Shown here: positions 7,869-13,840 of the stretch, one piece after another | How the letters are laid out: the number at the start of each line of letters is the position of its first letter | Numbering within the stretch: the first letter of the stretch is position 1 | Source: Halothiobacillus sp. 15-55-196 | GTDB lineage: Bacteria; Pseudomonadota; Gammaproteobacteria; Halothiobacillales; Halothiobacillaceae | DNA: 64,000 nucleotides | Assembly (NCBI GenBank): GCA_002282715.1 | Contig: NCKC01000013.1 | Span: forward strand, 1 to 64,000 | Reading direction: 5' to 3' | Notes under the pieces: generated by a model | Seen by the model: only the letters and a program-made list of their open reading frames with translations | The model's database searches: none | What the model was told of the DNA's origin: nothing | Translations under genes and position numbers: made by a program

Positions 7869-7918
7869 TTGTCACTTTTTGACAATCGCGCCGGGTGTGG
7901 ATCGTCACTTTTTGACAA
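7869..7918. promoter_or_regulatory. Two palindromic upstream activator-like sites of pilA
   Basis: Two copies of TTGTCA-N5-TGACAA-type palindromes are centred near 7877 and 7910, about 33 bp (three helical turns) apart and some 50-90 bp upstream of the expected pilA transcription start. Their place and TGTC half-sites fit enhancer sites for a PilR-like activator. The first copy is a perfect palindrome; the second has one changed arm. Confidence 0.65.
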
Positions 7919-7972
7919 AGCGCACGGAAACAATCGCCGCGCGCCTCTCCCTTTGAAAAAGGTGTTGGCACA

Positions 7973-8256
7973 GTGCTTTGGCATTTCGGCTCCCCCTTTG
8001 AAAAAGGGGGAATGAGGGGGATTTGCTGGCTTGGAGGCGATGCAGCGAATTCAAATCCCCCCCGCCCCCCTTTGCGAAAGGGGGGGTAGTGCCTTGGCTC
8101 AAGGAGGGGTGATGTGCTTTGACATTTCGCTTCCCCCTTTGAAAAAGGGGGAATGAGGGGGATTTAGTGGCCAGGATGGCTTCGGCGAATTCAAATCCCC
8201 CCTGCCCCCCCTTTGCCAAAGGGGGGAAGTAGTGCCTTGGCTCAAGGAGGGGTGAT
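7973..8256. repeat. Tandem duplication (about 142 bp x 2) of C/G-run repeat unit
   Basis: Unit 1 (7973-8113) and unit 2 (8114-8256) both begin GTGCTTTG, contain CCCCCTTTGAAAAAGGGGG, AATGAGGGGGATTT, the shared GCGAATTCAAATCCCCCC, a CCCCCCTTTGCNAAAGGGGG hairpin and end in GCTCAAGGAGGGGTGAT. The frames that stay open across it are repeat artefacts, not genes. Confidence 0.85.
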
Positions 8257-8263
8257 GTGCTTT

Positions 8264-8287
8264 CGTTATTATATATCTGATGCACAA
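8264..8287 (-). repeat. Left arm of 24-bp inverted repeat flanking the relBE region
   Basis: Reading on the minus strand it begins TTGTGCATCAGATA and continues TATAATAACG. The same 24 bases, with two differences, occur in the opposite direction at 9297-9320. Together they bracket relB, relE and the inserted cassette. Confidence 0.7.
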
Positions 8288-8393
8288 TCCAGACTTCGGT
8301 GGGGTTTCTGCTTGAGACGGTCTATCGGTAAACCTCACGTCGATTCCCAATTCGAACAACAAGAACGCGCCGCGCGATTGGTTTATCGAGTTT

Positions 8394-8452
8394 GCCTAAA
8401 GTTCAAGCTCAGCGGCGCGTTTTAGCGCGTCCGCTGGAACGACCTGTTATGC
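8394..8452 (-). other. attC recombination site (integron cassette)
   Basis: On the minus strand the 59-bp site starts GCATAAC (R'') and ends TTTAGGC (R', consensus GTTRRRY with one mismatch). Between them an imperfect stem pairs CAGCGG and CGCG with CGCG and CCGCTG around a TAAAA-containing loop, leaving one extrahelical A, as in classic attC folding. R'' is exactly complementary to GTTATGC, the half-site found at the far end of the cassette (8942-8936). That match is the signature of a cassette that once circularised. Confidence 0.85.
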
Positions 8453-8645
8453 GAGTTTTCGGTACCAAGTCAAGCAAACCCAGCAGGGCAGCGTTCACAT
8501 CCTCTGCGGTCGGGAATGCCTTGGCCACACGGTCATCCAGTAAAACCAGATTGGTTCCCTTGGTGAAGCGGGCGAAATACTTGCCGCGAACACCCTTGCC
8601 CAAATCTTCGCGTTTGTACTCGGATCTGATTTCATCGTTATCCAT
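8409..8645 (-). CDS. Putative antitoxin partner of BrnT-type toxin
   Basis: Small cytoplasmic protein (78 aa), MDNDEIRSEYKRED then LGKGVRGKYFARF and TNLVLLDDRVAKAFP. I recognise it only as a type of small hypothetical protein found directly downstream of BrnT-like toxins. The ATG at 8645 lies inside the last codons of the brnT frame (overlap of 8 bases), so translation was coupled. GAGGAA lies about nine bases upstream. The final residues (GRSSGRAKTRR) are encoded by the attC site and the stop codon lies in its stem. Antitoxin function is inferred from context; it has no obvious DNA-binding motif. Confidence 0.65.
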   Translation of the reverse strand: MDNDEIRSEYKREDLGKGVRGKYFARFTKGTNLVLLDDRVAKAFPTAEDVNAALLGLLDLVPKTRITGRSSGRAKTRR

Positions 8646-8913
8646 GTTCGTAAATTCCTCGTTCGTGGCGCGTCGCCTTTCGCGCCGAAATGATGCGAAT
8701 GGATCGGCCTCGCTCGGCGTGAGCGACAACCAGTAACCGATCCGAATATGAGACACCGAAAGTCAGCCAGCGTTTTTCGCCTATGGAATGATCGGGGTCG
8801 GGAAAAGTCAGAGCCTGCGAGTCACCGAACGCGGAGGCGGCTTCCTAGAAGGATACCTCGTGCTTGGCGAGATTCGATTGCGCCTTTGCATTGTCCCATT
8901 CGAATTTCAGCAT
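8638..8913 (-). pseudogene. brnT: brnT-like toxin gene with in-frame amber codon
   Basis: Translating from ATG 8913 gives MLKFEWDNAKAQSNLAKHEV, then SF, then TAG at 8847-8845 (codon 23). After the stop the frame continues EAASAFGDSQALTFPDPDHS, GEKRWLTFGVS, LLVVAHAERGRSIRIISARKA to a TAA at 8638-8640. This is the full BrnT (DUF497) ribonuclease-toxin profile: FEWD..K...N..KH.V.F, PDPDHS, R...G.S and RIISAR. A single base change (TAG for a Glu/Asp/Lys codon) has broken it, or the base is a sequencing error. No ATG or GTG soon after the stop would allow a useful restart. Confidence 0.85.
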
Positions 8914-8966
8914 GTGCGGCCCGGGTTGTGGTTACGCATAACTGGACTTTAGCTGACTTGGTGTAC

Positions 8967-9194
8967 TCAATCGTCCAGGCCAAGCTCTTTCCTCACGTCA
9001 GCGGCTGAATACACGGGTTCCTGCCCACTGCGCACACGTTCAAGTACATCTAAAGCGAGGTAGTAGTCCTCTGCTTCTTCGATACCCTGTTCGATAATCT
9101 CGCGCAGATAATAAGCCTTGGTTCGCCCTGTTCGTTCAGCCAAGTGGTTGAGGTGCCGTTCAGTTTCAGGCGCAAGACGTATTGAAGTTGGCAT
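8967..9194 (-). CDS. relB: RelB-family ribbon-helix-helix antitoxin
   Basis: 75-aa antitoxin of a RelBE-type module: MPTSIRLAPETERHL, then RTGRTKAYYLREIIEQGIEE forms the ribbon-helix-helix DNA-binding part, and a C-terminal toxin-binding tail ends in ADVRKELGLDD. ATG 9194 has an AAGGCGGT upstream, and the family starts at this Met; the longer frame to 9254 is not supported. The stop overlaps the TTG start of the broken relE. It may now be an orphan autorepressor, or may still neutralise a homologous toxin elsewhere. Confidence 0.88.
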   Translation of the reverse strand: MPTSIRLAPETERHLNHLAERTGRTKAYYLREIIEQGIEEAEDYYLALDVLERVRSGQEPVYSAADVRKELGLDD

Positions 9195-9296
9195 GCTCAC
9201 CGCCTTAATGTGAATGCATGTGTTTATTCTAAGCCATGACCACAAATACGACACTTTTTCTTGGCCTTGGTGCTCGGCCCGAACAAGAATGACTTC

Positions 9297-9320
9297 TTGT
9301 GCATCAGATACATAATAGCG
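9297..9320 (+). repeat. Right arm of 24-bp inverted repeat flanking the relBE region
   Basis: Begins TTGTGCATCAGATA and continues CATAATAGCG; inverted partner at 8264-8287. Outside both arms lie C/G-run repeats. They may be ends of a former mobile unit carrying relBE, or a small dispersed repeat. Confidence 0.65.
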
Positions 9321-9793
9321 GGTGCGTTTACGAAATGGCGGGGCGATGCCTTTGCCAGAAGTAGTGAAGCGGCGTGCTTTTGCAAAAAGCTGCCGCCCAG
9401 CATTTTGGCCGTGCGCCTCCCCTTTGAAAAAAGGGGAAAGAGGGGGATTTGGTGATTTGGATGCGGTGTAGCAAATCCCCCTCCGCCACCCTTTGCGGGC
9501 TACGCCAGCTTAATGCGGGCTTACGCCAGCTCTGCGTTAAGCAGGCGAAGCCCGCGTTAAAGGGGGGGTGAAGTGGTGCCTTTACGAAAGAGATGATGTG
9601 GCTTTGCTAAAAGAACGGGGAGCTTTGGTAACCGGTTCTCTACGGCTAAAGCCCACGATTTTTCTGGAAGGCATAGTGCGGGCAGTGCACAAGGGGTTCT
9701 TTTCGGAAGCCCGGCTTTGACAGTTATGGTCGGTTTCACCGACAGCAAGAACAAGATAACTGCACAAATTCAGGAAGTTGATTGGCACAGGAT
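9321..9793. other. Gene-free stretch with C/G-run repeats
   Basis: 9415-9450 holds CTCCCCTTTGAAAAAAGGGG with an AGAGGGGGATTT tail. 9475-9570 holds CAAATCCCCCTCCGCCACCC, a GCGGGCTTACGCCAGC / GCAGGCGAAGCCCGC hairpin and AAAGGGGGGG. 9571-9793 shows no gene I can support; short open frames there lack ribosome sites and family resemblance. Confidence 0.5.
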
Positions 9794-10204
9794 TCAGTTC
9801 GCCTGCATGTCACCAGAGGTGTCGGGATGGACGTGTGTGTGAACGGTTTTCACGAAGAAATCGGCTTGATCAATAATGGACTGAGCTTGTTCAACGCTAA
9901 CTGCATCACCTGTGTAGTCTGCGATCTGGCGAACTTCGTGCGCTCGATTCAGTGACCTACCCATCGACACCGGTAGAATTTCCGTTTTAACGAGATGCAG
10001 ACTGAATGCGGAGATCAATCCACCATGGGTTTTGACCTGCGCAGAATTGATGTCAGGAGCAAGTTTAATCAATGCAGCCTTGGCAGCATCAAACATCGCG
10101 TAGTAAGCGCGATTGCAGGCGCCATCAATATCGCCATCATCCAAGAGCAGCCTGGCGGATGCCACAGCCCTGACGGACTTGGCCATTAAATCATCAGGTG
10201 TCAT
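9794..10204 (-). CDS. HEPN-domain protein of an MNT-HEPN toxin-antitoxin pair
   Basis: 136-aa helical protein with the HEPN/UPF0332 pattern: SARLLLDDGDIDGACNRAYY, AMFDAAKAAL, KTHGGLISAFSLHLVK and RQIADYTGDAVS. In MNT-HEPN systems HEPN is the toxin (an RNase or other nucleic-acid-binding protein) and is AMPylated and silenced by the MNT partner. The canonical R-x4-6-H catalytic motif is not evident here, only RAHEVRQIADY, so RNase activity is uncertain. It overlaps the upstream MNT gene by 4 bases, so the two are co-translated. Confidence 0.85.
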   Translation of the reverse strand: MTPDDLMAKSVRAVASARLLLDDGDIDGACNRAYYAMFDAAKAALIKLAPDINSAQVKTHGGLISAFSLHLVKTEILPVSMGRSLNRAHEVRQIADYTGDAVSVEQAQSIIDQADFFVKTVHTHVHPDTSGDMQAN

Positions 10205-10545
10205 AAACGGATTCCATCACGCCGGATATTGCGCAATAGTTCGGGATTACTGAAATCTTCAGGATGCGACCATTCCACTTCCCATATCGGTAGAGGTTGA
10301 ATCAGAACGCCCGTTTCCAGAAGAATATCAAAGGCCACGTCGGCCATGGCGAGCTTCGTTTCGAGAAATGCACCTTTGGAACCGTGCAAAATGACCGCCA
10401 CATCCGCATCGCTATCGGCGCGGTGCTGGTGCCTGGCCCGGCTGCCAAAAAGAATGGCACTTGCCACATCAAATTGCCCGGTCAGTTTATCCACAAAGGC
10501 ATGAGCGGCGCGGCCCGTAGCTGGATCAAGCAATGCTGAGGTCAT
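10201..10545 (-). CDS. Minimal nucleotidyltransferase (MNT) antitoxin
   Basis: 114-aa DNA polymerase beta-like nucleotidyltransferase. The active site is ILFGSRARHQHR followed by DSDADVAVIL, i.e. GS and the D-x-D metal ligands. Such MNT proteins AMPylate HEPN toxins and act as antitoxins. The ATG at 10545 has GGAG seven bases upstream, and its stop overlaps the HEPN start (ATGA type). Bounded downstream by the gene-free stretch at 9321 and upstream by a mobile repeat, consistent with an accessory module. Confidence 0.88.
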   Translation of the reverse strand: MTSALLDPATGRAAHAFVDKLTGQFDVASAILFGSRARHQHRADSDADVAVILHGSKGAFLETKLAMADVAFDILLETGVLIQPLPIWEVEWSHPEDFSNPELLRNIRRDGIRL

Positions 10546-10577
10546 GACGCATCTCCATAAACTGAATCGGCACTATG

Positions 10578-10750
10578 GGGTACCTCGAAAAACCCCATCC
10601 ATGGGATTTTTCGAGGACGTTCGTCGCGGGAAACCATCGTGTAGCTGACGAAGTCCGCGACGAACTTACGCTATTTCAATCGCTTATGCGATTGCGCGGC
10701 ACCACATCCATGTGGTGCATGGGCACCTCGAAAGGTTTTTCGAGGTGCCC
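10578..10750 (+). repeat. 173-bp MITE-like element, long form, copy 1
   Basis: Ends are GGGTACCTCGAAAAACC and GGTTTTTCGAGGTGCCC, nearly perfect inverted repeats. Internal hairpins include CACCACATCCATGTGGTG and CAATCGCTTATGCGATTG. It is flanked by TATG on both sides (10574-10577 and 10751-10754), a 4-bp target duplication. A second copy lies inverted at 49881-50033. The termini match those of the 110-bp elements. Confidence 0.88.
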
Positions 10751-11139
10751 TATGGTCTATTTATCATGGCGGTTCCAATTAGCAATAAGTGTTGACGCCT
10801 CAATCAAGAAGATTGACTTGCAGCATGACTGTTTTGGGCGACAGATCAAGCTCAATCAGCAGCTTATCAGTGATCACACCGACGTCAATCGTAAAATATG
10901 GACAAAGACACAAAACACAGAAAAGTGAGTGGGTTCAAATCAACCACCGATTACGGATACCCGAAAAAAGGCGAACGAGGGGAGTTGTCAGCGAGAAGCA
11001 CGGGGTTTTGCGCAATGGTACACACCGAAAAACCCGCCCCGCGCCGTTTATCGGGCTTACTTGACCATTCGGCAACCAGCCACTAGGCGTGGGTTTTGGT
11101 TGTGTGCTTATATAACGTCGAACAAAAGGATTGGAATAA
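10751..11139. other. Intergenic region upstream of the minor pilin operon
   Basis: No gene is supported here. The last 60 bases must hold the promoter of the pilin operon; a TATATAAC stretch at about 11110 could be a -10 box but I see no convincing -35. An AAGGA at about 11128 serves as the ribosome site of the first pilin. Confidence 0.4.
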
Positions 11140-11715
11140 ATGAGACTAAATCCGCAACACGCAACCCCAGCCAGCGCAGCGACGCATCCTCGCGGCAGCC
11201 AAGCACGATACCGTCGAATGCGCGGGTTTACCATTATCGAGCTGATGATCACCCTGGTCGTCGCCGCCATTCTGTTGGCGATTGCGATTCCGAGTTTTAC
11301 TTATCTTACGGTGAGCAACAAGCTCACAACCAGCGCGAACAGTTTGGTGAGTAACCTCGCCATTGCGCGCATGGCGGCCATCAAGCGCAATGCTGATGTC
11401 GGGGTTTGTGCCGATAGCGCTTGTAGCGTCAACTTTCCGGCAGGCAGTGCCACCGTGATTCATGCGGGCATATCCGGCATTCAACCGGGTGTGATTGACA
11501 TTAAAAGCGTCACAGCACTGACCTTCGGTGCCCAAGGATTAGCGCGCTCTGCGGCGGCAAACCCCTACAACGGCCTGGTTGCCGATATCTATACCGCTCA
11601 GATTTCCAGCAATAACCACCGCTGCGTGTATCTCACTTCCGGTTCGGTGGTTTCTACATGCACAGAAAGTAATGCGAATTGTGCCCTAGGAGGTCCCAGT
11701 GGAACCTGTCAATAA
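11140..11715 (+). CDS. fimU: FimT/FimU-family minor pilin (GspH-like)
   Basis: Type IV pilus minor pilin, 191 aa, with an unusually long leader of about 29 residues before the cleavage site (RRMRG, then FTIIELMITLVVAAILLAIA, Glu at +5). The GspH/FimT-type region follows: NSLVSNLAIARMAAIKRN, VGVCADSACS and a Cys-rich C-terminus. It is the first gene of a FimU-PilV-PilW-PilX-PilY1-PilE operon; this complex primes pilus assembly. The ATG has AAGGA about nine bases upstream. Shorter starts inside the leader cannot be excluded. FimT and FimU are hard to tell apart by eye; position favours FimU. Confidence 0.88.
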   Translation: MRLNPQHATPASAATHPRGSQARYRRMRGFTIIELMITLVVAAILLAIAIPSFTYLTVSNKLTTSANSLVSNLAIARMAAIKRNADVGVCADSACSVNFPAGSATVIHAGISGIQPGVIDIKSVTALTFGAQGLARSAAANPYNGLVADIYTAQISSNNHRCVYLTSGSVVSTCTESNANCALGGPSGTCQ

Positions 11716-12178
11716 ACCCATTTACGGCCCTAGCCAACGCGGCGTGGGCTTGATTGAAGTGCTTATCGCCGTACTGGTATTGTCCATCGGCTTTTTAGGC
11801 ATTGCGGCACTGCAAGCCAAATCGCTATCTACCAACAACAGCGCCATGGCGCGCAGCATGGCCGTGGTTGCAAGCTATTCGATTCTCGATGCCATGCGAG
11901 CGGATCGAGCCAATGCGTTGTCCGGTTCTTACAACCAAACGGTCACGGCCAACGCCTGCCCAGCTACCGGCACACTGGCGCAAACCCAACTCAACACCTG
12001 GTGCATCGAACTGGGTCAAAACCTCGGCGCGCAGGCTTCCACCACCGGCACGGTCAAATGCAGCGGCACGGGTGATTGCACCATTACCGTCACCTTCGAT
12101 GAAAGCCGTATCGGCACCACTTCGGGCGGCACTAGTAACACAGGCGTCACCACCATCACCACGAGAGCGATGCTATGA
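11699..12178 (+). CDS. pilV: Minor pilin PilV
   Basis: 159-aa prepilin: leader MEPVNKPIYGPSQRG, cleavage before VGLIEVLIAVLVLSIGFLGI with Glu at +5, then AALQAKSLSTNNSAMARS, characteristic of PilV. GTG start at 11699 preceded by GGAGG, six to seven bases upstream, inside the 3' end of the previous gene, so the two overlap by 17 bases. Acts with the other minor pilins in the tip/initiation complex. Confidence 0.92.
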   Translation: MEPVNKPIYGPSQRGVGLIEVLIAVLVLSIGFLGIAALQAKSLSTNNSAMARSMAVVASYSILDAMRADRANALSGSYNQTVTANACPATGTLAQTQLNTWCIELGQNLGAQASTTGTVKCSGTGDCTITVTFDESRIGTTSGGTSNTGVTTITTRAML

Positions 12179-13224
12179 GCCGTTTAGCACCAAAAATCGG
12201 GCGATCAGAGCGCGGATTTACACTTGTCGAATTGATGATCGCCCTCGTTCTGGGGTTGGTTGTGATCGGCGGTGTTATTTCCGTGCTGCTCTCCAATCAA
12301 CAAACCTATCGAACTAATCAGGCGCTTTCGCAAGTGCAGGATGGCTCGCGCACGGCGTTTGAGTTTCTCGCGCGGGATATTCGCCAGGCGGGGCTGACGG
12401 GCTGTGGTAATCTTAGCCGCGTAGCCAATGTGCTGAACAATAGTCCCGCCAACGGTGGTACGGCTTGGTGGGCTGACTTTAGCAATGCGCTTCATGGTTA
12501 TGGCGGTACTCAGACCGATCCTGCGGTAACCACAGGTACAGGCACAGGGGAACGGGTAGCGAATACCGATTCTATTCAGTTGATCGGTGCAGAGGGCTCC
12601 AGCCTTTCCATTGAAAAACACGATGCCGCATCAGCAACTTTTCATCTATATAACTCAGCAACGGGCATTATAGCTCCAGGCGATATTGTGATTGTTTGCA
12701 GCCCTGACCATGCGGCAATTACCCAAATAACAGGACCGGCGACTATTAACGACACAGTGGTGCACAACACAGGCACTGGCAACCCGGGTAATTGTTCGAA
12801 AGTTCTTAATTACCCAACGAACTGTGGCGCTATACCCAGTACGGCAGTACCTTTCCCACCCAATTCGCAACTTGCCAAACTCTCAGCGACCGATTGGTAT
12901 ATCGGTAATAACACGCTTGGTGCCTGCTCTGCCGCCAAACCGCAATTCTGCTCTTTATACCGCTCCGCTGTCAGCGTTTCCGGTGGCAATGCAAGCGCTC
13001 AAGCGCAAGAAATCGTGCGCGGCGTTACCGATATGAAGCTGGATTACCTTCAGGGCGGCGCCAGCTTTATACCCGCAGCCAGCGTGACGGATTGGGGTGC
13101 GGTCACCGCCGTGCGGGTAACGCTCACCGTCGCCGTGCCGACCAATCCAAATAACGCCAACAATCCAGAAATTGTACAGCGCGTGTTAACCAACACCGTT
13201 ACCTTGCGCAACCGGGTGGATTAA
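12175..13224 (+). CDS. pilW: Minor pilin PilW
   Basis: 349-aa prepilin with leader MSRLAPKIGRSERG and mature start FTLVELMIALVLGLVVIGGV, then QTYRTNQALSQVQDGSRTAF and FLARDIRQAGLTGCGN, the usual PilW motif. Starts in a 4-base ATGA overlap with pilV. The C-terminal part holds the PilW-type beta-rich region with the VRGVTDMKLDYLQG stretch found in the family. Confidence 0.93.
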   Translation: MSRLAPKIGRSERGFTLVELMIALVLGLVVIGGVISVLLSNQQTYRTNQALSQVQDGSRTAFEFLARDIRQAGLTGCGNLSRVANVLNNSPANGGTAWWADFSNALHGYGGTQTDPAVTTGTGTGERVANTDSIQLIGAEGSSLSIEKHDAASATFHLYNSATGIIAPGDIVIVCSPDHAAITQITGPATINDTVVHNTGTGNPGNCSKVLNYPTNCGAIPSTAVPFPPNSQLAKLSATDWYIGNNTLGACSAAKPQFCSLYRSAVSVSGGNASAQAQEIVRGVTDMKLDYLQGGASFIPAASVTDWGAVTAVRVTLTVAVPTNPNNANNPEIVQRVLTNTVTLRNRVD

Positions 13225-13226
13225 TC

Positions 13227-13805
13227 ATGAACAACACATTTACTGAATCGCCCCGAAAAATAATACAAAGCCACAAGCAGCACGGCGTGGCGTTGGTGGT
13301 CGCCTTGGTGTTGCTGGTTGTTGTCACCCTCGTGGGCTTGGCTGCCATTCGCGGTACCACCATGCAGCAACAAATGACCAGTAATTTTTATGATCGGGAA
13401 ATCGGCTTTCAAAGTGCAGAGGCAGGCTTGCGTGTTGCCGATGCGACCATTTCAACCAGCGCCGCAGTTATCGCAAGAAACTGTGGCTCAGGTGGTGTGC
13501 AATGTTTGGCGAATCCATTTACAGATGCCACGCTTCCGGCGAATAGCATTCAAACCGTACCCGCGGGCCAGTTTGATCCGGGCGCGCTTGGCGCTGGCGA
13601 ACCACAATACGTGATAGAAAATATGGGTGCCTATCCAGACCCCAATTCAAACACGGGGTTTAACCAAACGGCCAATGGCAACCAATATGGTGTGCAGGGC
13701 GCTTCCACAACCGCAGTCTATTACCGAATTACGGCGCGCAGTGGTGATCCGGCTAATGTGGGCGATCGCTCCATTGTGACGTTACAAACCATGGTTAAAC
13801 AATAA
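13227..13805 (+). CDS. pilX: Minor pilin PilX
   Basis: 192-aa PilX-like prepilin: HGVALVVALVLLVVVTLVGL at the N-terminal helix, with Val where most pilins have Glu, as usual for PilX. AAIRGTTMQQQMTSNFYDRE and FQSAEAGLRVADATI follow, typical of the family. Starts two bases after the pilW stop; the last base of its stop codon is the first base of an ATG in the pilY1 frame. Confidence 0.92.
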   Translation: MNNTFTESPRKIIQSHKQHGVALVVALVLLVVVTLVGLAAIRGTTMQQQMTSNFYDREIGFQSAEAGLRVADATISTSAAVIARNCGSGGVQCLANPFTDATLPANSIQTVPAGQFDPGALGAGEPQYVIENMGAYPDPNSNTGFNQTANGNQYGVQGASTTAVYYRITARSGDPANVGDRSIVTLQTMVKQ

Positions 13806-13840
13806 TGAACCCATTCATGACTTCGATCGTGAGGAATCCA

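Larger units (their letters stand above)
8400..8941 (-). mobile_element. Integron gene cassette (brnT* - antitoxin - attC) inserted in relE
   Basis: A 542-bp unit bounded by G^TTATGC at 8942/8941 and by T^TTAGGC at 8400/8399. The left flank and the right TTAGGC belong to relE. The content is one short toxin-antitoxin operon oriented toward the attC site, the usual cassette polarity. No intI gene, attI or neighbouring attC is visible, so this looks like capture at a secondary site rather than part of an array. Confidence 0.8.
8322..8983 (-). pseudogene. relE: relE toxin gene, split by an integron-type cassette and internally deleted
   Basis: RelE/ParE-family mRNA interferase remnant. The first part, 8983-8939, starts at a TTG overlapping the end of relB and reads LAWTIEYTKSAKVQL, a typical RelE N-terminus. 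The frame resumes after the inserted cassette at 8396 with GKLDKPIARRV, then LVVRIGNRREVYR and a stop at 8322-8324. The second half joins the early helix motif (KLDKPIARR) directly to the conserved RelE C-terminus, so roughly 50 central codons are missing. Removing the cassette restores CAG TTA GGC AAA (Q L G K) across the junction. No functional toxin can be made from this arrangement. Confidence 0.85.

Noticed and set aside
7905-8362. Open frames with SPSFPLFQRG-like peptides
   Set aside because: They are translations of the C/G-run repeats and lack ribosome sites; part overlaps the relE remnant in a different frame.
10929-11354. Open frame upstream of the first pilin
   Set aside because: No ribosome site or family resemblance, and it overlaps the pilin start in another frame.
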